Shown in pieces: positions 14,600-17,832 of a DNA stretch of 17,832 nt. Below the pieces are notes generated by a model that ran no database searches, had not been told where the DNA came from, and worked only from the letters and a program-made list of their open reading frames with translations. Source of the stretch: Rickettsiales bacterium (lineage in GTDB: Bacteria > Pseudomonadota > Alphaproteobacteria > Rickettsiales > Deianiraeaceae); the NCBI GenBank assembly GCA_017477855.1, contig JAFUUN010000025.1:1-17832 (forward strand), written 5' to 3'. The position numbers were made by a program, and so were the translations under genes. Positions within the stretch are counted from its first letter, which is position 1. Every line of letters starts with the position of its first letter.

Positions 14600-14602
14600 T
14601 TT

Positions 14603-15877
14603 TTATTCATAACATTTCTCCAATTCTTGCCAAAAATTTGGAAAAGATTTTTTCACAACTTCTGGTTTTTTTATTAAAATATGACCTAATTTTAGGCCTA
14701 AAATCGCAAAACACATCGCAATTCTATGGTCATTATATGTTTCAATGTTAACGTCTTTTTTCAACGTCAAATTTGCATTTCCATATATCGTGATTGCATT
14801 ACATCCTTTTGAAATTTCTGTTTTGATACCTATTTTAGCCAGCTCATCGTGCATGGCTTTTAACCTATCGCATTCCTTATTTTTCAATGTTTCAAGGCCA
14901 ATGATTTTTGTTTTAAAACTTTGCAAAGCACACGCCACAATTGCCGTTAAAGCTGCATCAGGCATAGTTTTCATATTCAAAGTTAGAACGTTTTTTTTAT
15001 CGTCAAAACTATAAATTTTATCCAAAATTCTACCAAATTTTCTATCACCTTGACTGTTTTTTTTACTCAACTTCATGTCAAATTTTACATTAAAAAACCT
15101 TTCCAAAGCAAGAAAATATGTTGCTGCCGACCAGTCAGCTTCAGCTTCAATATTTCTATTTATAGTATTACTATTTGTAGAATTATTTGATATAATCTCA
15201 TAAATTAAATCACTATTTTTTTTAATCAATTTTACATCAACCCCAAACTTTTTCAGAACATCTTTTGTTATGTTTATGTATGTTTTTGAAACAATATTTT
15301 TTGCAACAATTTGTCGTGCTCCAACGTGGGCTGCAACCAGTAAAATAGCCGTCAAAAACTGGCTACTTTTACTGCAATCAACTTCAATATTTTTAACCAA
15401 TTTTCTTGTTCCAAAAACTCTAATTGGAAGGAAATTTTCTTTGCCGAGATATTCAACTTTTTTGCCAAATTGTACAATTGCATCAATCAAATCCTTGATC
15501 GGCCTTTCGAGCATTTTTCCGTTTGCAGTGATTTTTATATCAAAATCAAATAACAAAGATAAACCGATTACGAACCTTGTTGTGGTGCCTCCGAGCCCGC
15601 AATTTAGTATATCTGTACTTGGTTTCTGAAATTTTTTACTATTTCTGATTACAATTATTTTTTTATTTTTGTTATCAACTTCTACATCGATACCAAGCTG
15701 TCTTAGGGCTTCAACGAGCTCTTTAACGTCGTCACAAATATTATTCACATTTGATAAAATCGTTTTACCGTAATAACACGATGCGACGATTAAAGCCCTA
15801 TTTAAGTAGCTTTTTGACGATGGCAAATCAATTTTTATTCCAGATTTTATTGTATCAATTTTTAATATTTTTTTCAT
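14603..15877 (-). CDS. aroA: 3-phosphoshikimate 1-carboxyvinyltransferase (EPSP synthase) AroA
   Basis: AroA transfers enolpyruvate from PEP to shikimate-3-phosphate. Conserved sites: SKSYLNRAL (21-29), NCGLGGTTTRF (92-102), GKMLERPI (120-127), SSQFLTA (171-177), Asp307 in MPDAAL, KECDRL (334-339) and NDHRIAM (382-388). EADWSAATYF (246-255) replaces the enterobacterial GDASSA segment; I associate that variant with Bacteroidetes-like enzymes. Directly before it, a family A repeat encodes NSTNSNTINRN (232-242) in a surface loop. Length 424 is normal. It overlaps aroB by 23 bp and ends 8 bp before aroKED. Confidence 0.96.
   Translation of the reverse strand: MKKILKIDTIKSGIKIDLPSSKSYLNRALIVASCYYGKTILSNVNNICDDVKELVEALRQLGIDVEVDNKNKKIIVIRNSKKFQKPSTDILNCGLGGTTTRFVIGLSLLFDFDIKITANGKMLERPIKDLIDAIVQFGKKVEYLGKENFLPIRVFGTRKLVKNIEVDCSKSSQFLTAILLVAAHVGARQIVAKNIVSKTYINITKDVLKKFGVDVKLIKKNSDLIYEIISNNSTNSNTINRNIEAEADWSAATYFLALERFFNVKFDMKLSKKNSQGDRKFGRILDKIYSFDDKKNVLTLNMKTMPDAALTAIVACALQSFKTKIIGLETLKNKECDRLKAMHDELAKIGIKTEISKGCNAITIYGNANLTLKKDVNIETYNDHRIAMCFAILGLKLGHILIKKPEVVKKSFPNFWQELEKCYE
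15154..15182. repeat. Family A repeat, two units, in aroA
   Basis: Two tandem dyads with a 15-bp period, flanked by TTCTA at one end and TAGAA at the other, so the pair is itself nearly palindromic. Read in frame on the coding strand as NSTNSNTINRN. Confidence 0.85.
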
Positions 15878-16949
15878 AAAAATATTCTTTCAAAACTTCT
15901 TTTATTTGATTTTCACAAATATCAATATTATATTTGCAAGCACCTATTTTAGTGGGTAAAACCATTTTTATTACTGCATTTTCATTTTTCTTGTCATTCT
16001 TAATTATCTTCAAAATTTCATCAATTTTGTCGCCAAAAATTTTATGCAACGACACTCTGTTTATAATATTTTCAAAGCCGTATTTGACTAAAATTTTTAC
16101 AATTTTCTCAACTTCATTTGATGAAATCATATTTATTTTTTCTGCAATTTTTGTCTCAATAACCATTCCAAGTGCAACTGCTTCGCCATGCAATAATGGC
16201 GTGTCAGCGCTCATTGCAACGGCTTCAAAAGCATGCCCAACAGTGTGCCCAAAGTTCAAAAGTTTTCTGATATTTTTTTCTTTAAAATCTTTTTCAACAA
16301 TATATTTTTTAATTCTCAAAGAACGAGAAATTATTTTTAATAACATTTTTTTGTCACCAATTTCATTACAGCGTGTTAATACGTTAAAGTATTTTTTATC
16401 AAAAATTATCGCATGTTTTATAATTTCTCCAAATGCAGAGGTGTATTCTCTTTTTTCAAGCGTTTGCAGAAAATTTATGTCAATTATGACTGCTTTTGGA
16501 TGTCCAAAAACGCCAATTATATTTTTGATTTCACCAAAATTGACACCGTTTTTGCCCCCTATTGAAGCGTCCACCATGGCCAAAAGTGATGTCGGGCAGT
16601 TCACGTAATCAATTCCGCGCATATAAACATATGCAGCAAAGCCGCCCAAGTCAGTAATCATGCCGCCTCCGATATTGATTAAAAGTGATTTTCTGTCGGC
16701 ACCAAATGCGATCATTTGCTCCCAAATTTGCTTTGCAGTTTCAACATTTTTCACACATTCTCCGCTGTCGACTTGGATGATTTTTTTTGTTTTTATCACA
16801 CTGTTAATCTCATTTTTCCACAAATTGTAAATCTTTTTTTCAGTCAAGACAATAACACTTGAATAGCGGGCAAAGTCAACATATCTGGCGATATTTTTTA
16901 GCTCGCCAGAACCACAAATTATGTTATATCCGCAACATTTTATTTTCAT
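15855..16949 (-). CDS. aroB: 3-dehydroquinate synthase AroB
   Basis: NAD- and metal-dependent cyclase that turns DAHP into 3-dehydroquinate, step 2 of the shikimate pathway. Motifs (numbered from this ATG): NIGGGMITDLGGF (92-104), DYVNCPTSLLAMVDASIGGKNGVNF (114-138 region), GEIIKH with metal ligand Glu175, NFGHTVGH (232-239) and LHGEAVALGM (253-262) with the metal-binding His residues. TDLGGFAAYVYMRGIDY resembles the Bacteroidetes/Chlamydia branch more than the proteobacterial one. I chose ATG 16949 (7 bp after the tyrA stop) over an upstream TTG that would overlap tyrA. An octamer repeat encodes NVLTRCN (189-195), in a region that varies in the family. Confidence 0.95.
   Translation of the reverse strand: MKIKCCGYNIICGSGELKNIARYVDFARYSSVIVLTEKKIYNLWKNEINSVIKTKKIIQVDSGECVKNVETAKQIWEQMIAFGADRKSLLINIGGGMITDLGGFAAYVYMRGIDYVNCPTSLLAMVDASIGGKNGVNFGEIKNIIGVFGHPKAVIIDINFLQTLEKREYTSAFGEIIKHAIIFDKKYFNVLTRCNEIGDKKMLLKIISRSLRIKKYIVEKDFKEKNIRKLLNFGHTVGHAFEAVAMSADTPLLHGEAVALGMVIETKIAEKINMISSNEVEKIVKILVKYGFENIINRVSLHKIFGDKIDEILKIIKNDKKNENAVIKMVLPTKIGACKYNIDICENQIKEVLKEYFYEKNIKN
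16371..16399. repeat. Family B octamer repeat inside aroB
   Basis: Core TTAA tetramers begin at 16376 and 16384. Positions 16375-16399 match the hisH upstream copy (minus strand of 4931-4955) at 24 of 25 positions, though one is coding and the other intergenic. It encodes part of KYFNVLTR on the coding strand. Confidence 0.65.
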
Positions 16950-16956
16950 ATTTTCA

Positions 16957-17832
16957 TCATTTTTTACACACAAAATTTTCAAAAAAAATATGCATATTTT
17001 TCACAAAATTTTGATAATCCATTGAACTATTTTTCAACTCAAAAACCATTCTCAAACTCGGATTAAAAAGCTCTTTTTTTATGTCAATTTTTTGTTCAAT
17101 TATAATGGTTTTGTCGGCTAAAATAATGGCATCCGCAAGTGAATTATTGTCAATTTTTTCTTGCACTTTTTCTAAAAAAATATTCAAAAAATATTCAATA
17201 TTTTTCTGATTTTGAATAAAAATTTCTCTCCACATTTGATTATCAATTTTTGAAAAATCATTACAATAACTTGCCAAAATTAAGTTCTGCAAATGAGATA
17301 TAAAAGCAACTGTTTTATCATGTGTTTCAGCACTCACTTCAACATTTTCACAATTCAAGAAATCATGTAAAAAATCGTTGTAGCGTGTTAACACGTTAAT
17401 ATCAACATTTGCGAAATTGTCAGTTATAATATAGTTCAAAATTCGCTTTTTGAAAAAGTGTTTGCGCGATGTATCAGAGCTTCCGCCATCCATTTGGTGG
17501 ATTGAAATAAAGTTTTTGCCCTGTATTTTAGCCACTTCCTGCTTGATTGAACAAATATCAGAAACAACACAGTTCTTGCAATTTTTTGTCATATTAAGCA
17601 TTTTAGCCACTATTTCAGGCACCGTGCGCGGTGGCGTGCAGATGAAAATCACAGAATTATTATAGTCATTTTTCGCATCATTGCAGTCAAAATTTCCGTC
17701 AATAAAGTCACAATTTTCCACTTTTGACCTGCTGGAAATCATGATTTTACCGCCAAAATTATTGACACGCAATGTGTTTGCAATGCTCTTTCCCATCTGC
17801 CCAAACCCTACTATAAAAGCGCTCTCAAAGCC
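16957..17832 (-). CDS. tyrA: Prephenate dehydrogenase TyrA, 5' end outside window
   Basis: TyrA oxidatively decarboxylates prephenate to 4-hydroxyphenylpyruvate with NAD(P). The frame is open to the window edge; twelve codons upstream of the first ATG encode the start of the Rossmann motif, giving FIVGFGQMGKSIA (GxGxxG), so the true start is beyond 17832. Further motifs: FICTPPRTVPEIV, VSDICSIK, then IHQMDGG, where HPMAG is usual, and ETHDKTVAFISHLQNLI, the family's HD...SHL segment. The Pro-to-Gln change in the HPMAG motif is unusual near the substrate pocket. The visible part is 291 residues. It is the first gene of the visible operon. A family B octamer encodes NVLTRYN, nearly the same peptide as in aroB. 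Confidence 0.88.
   Translation of the reverse strand, partial: GFESAFIVGFGQMGKSIANTLRVNNFGGKIMISSRSKVENCDFIDGNFDCNDAKNDYNNSVIFICTPPRTVPEIVAKMLNMTKNCKNCVVSDICSIKQEVAKIQGKNFISIHQMDGGSSDTSRKHFFKKRILNYIITDNFANVDINVLTRYNDFLHDFLNCENVEVSAETHDKTVAFISHLQNLILASYCNDFSKIDNQMWREIFIQNQKNIEYFLNIFLEKVQEKIDNNSLADAIILADKTIIIEQKIDIKKELFNPSLRMVFELKNSSMDYQNFVKNMHIFFENFVCKK
17381..17400. repeat. Family B octamer repeat inside tyrA
   Basis: Core TTAA tetramers begin at 17388 and 17396; CGTGTTAACACG is a perfect 12-bp palindrome. On the coding strand it reads NVLTRYN, very close to the peptide from the aroB copy. Confidence 0.65.

Noticed and set aside
10616..15182. CRISPR array or microsatellite interpretation of family A
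   Set aside because: Units are 15 bp, in separate genes kilobases apart, with no regular spacers; each site has only one to three units, so it is neither CRISPR nor a simple long microsatellite.
15855..15877. aroB-aroA protein fusion, to match AROM fully
   Set aside because: The genes overlap by 23 bp in different frames with a proper aroB stop and aroA ATG, so they encode separate proteins.
15934..16608. A 224-codon open frame on the plus strand opposite aroB
   Set aside because: It is fully antisense to a strongly supported aroB gene; its Ser/Phe/Ile-rich product is the typical reverse-strand shadow of an AT-rich gene.
16949..16982. TTG start for aroB overlapping tyrA
   Set aside because: The extra 11 residues (through NDEN) lack family similarity and an ATG lies 7 bp after the tyrA stop with normal spacing.

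Overview
The window comes from an AT-rich bacterium that uses the standard genetic code (TGA is used as a stop and Trp is TGG). Most genes lack a clear Shine-Dalgarno sequence. An IscU-type scaffold and a BamB-like lipoprotein point to a Gram-negative, proteobacteria-like host; an AT-rich, host-associated alphaproteobacterium is my best guess. The TrpR-family regulator is of the YerC type, better known from Firmicutes, and AroA/AroB look Bacteroidetes/Chlamydia-like, so the his/aro part may be of mixed origin. No tRNA, rRNA, CRISPR or transposase is visible. No gene-free stretch exceeds about 250 bases.

Region 1 (1-3468, visibly higher GC): the 3' part of an IscU-IscA fusion gene, a possible small antisense-strand gene with a good promoter, prmC (peptide-chain release factor methyltransferase), an 80-bp GC-rich nested palindrome, an unrecognised 134-residue protein and a BamB-like beta-propeller lipoprotein. 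Region 2 (3486-9252, all minus strand, AT-rich): reading with transcription, a TrpR-family regulator (yerC type), a methyltransferase gene broken by a frameshift, an aldo/keto reductase, hisG, hisD, hisH and an HNH endonuclease. hisB, hisA, hisF and hisI are not here. hisC is divergent from the regulator, across a dyad-symmetric intergenic region.

Region 3 (10350-17832, all minus strand): a tight seven-gene aromatic operon, transcribed tyrA - aroB - aroA - aroK/E/D fusion - aroC - chorismate mutase - pheA. With hisC, which can act as an aromatic aminotransferase and is convergent with pheA, it covers every step from DAHP to phenylalanine and tyrosine; only DAHP synthase is missing. The central part, aroB-aroA-(aroK-aroE-aroD), follows the domain order of the eukaryotic pentafunctional AROM protein except that the last two domains are swapped.

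The most unusual signal is two families of very short dispersed repeats. Family A is a 15-bp unit with internal dyad symmetry (AATACTATAAATAGT on the coding strand, read as the pentapeptide NTINS). It sits in frame at five places in four consecutive genes (pheA, aroC, aroKED twice, aroA), mostly in interdomain linkers, surface loops or a gene start. Family B is an 8-bp tandem repeat (consensus RYRTTAAY, self-complementary). It occupies the his intergenic regions and also recurs inside hisC, aroB and tyrA. Because it flanks the TrpR-family gene and its probable his targets, and TrpR-type repressors bind tandem sites offset by 8 bp, it may double as an operator array.
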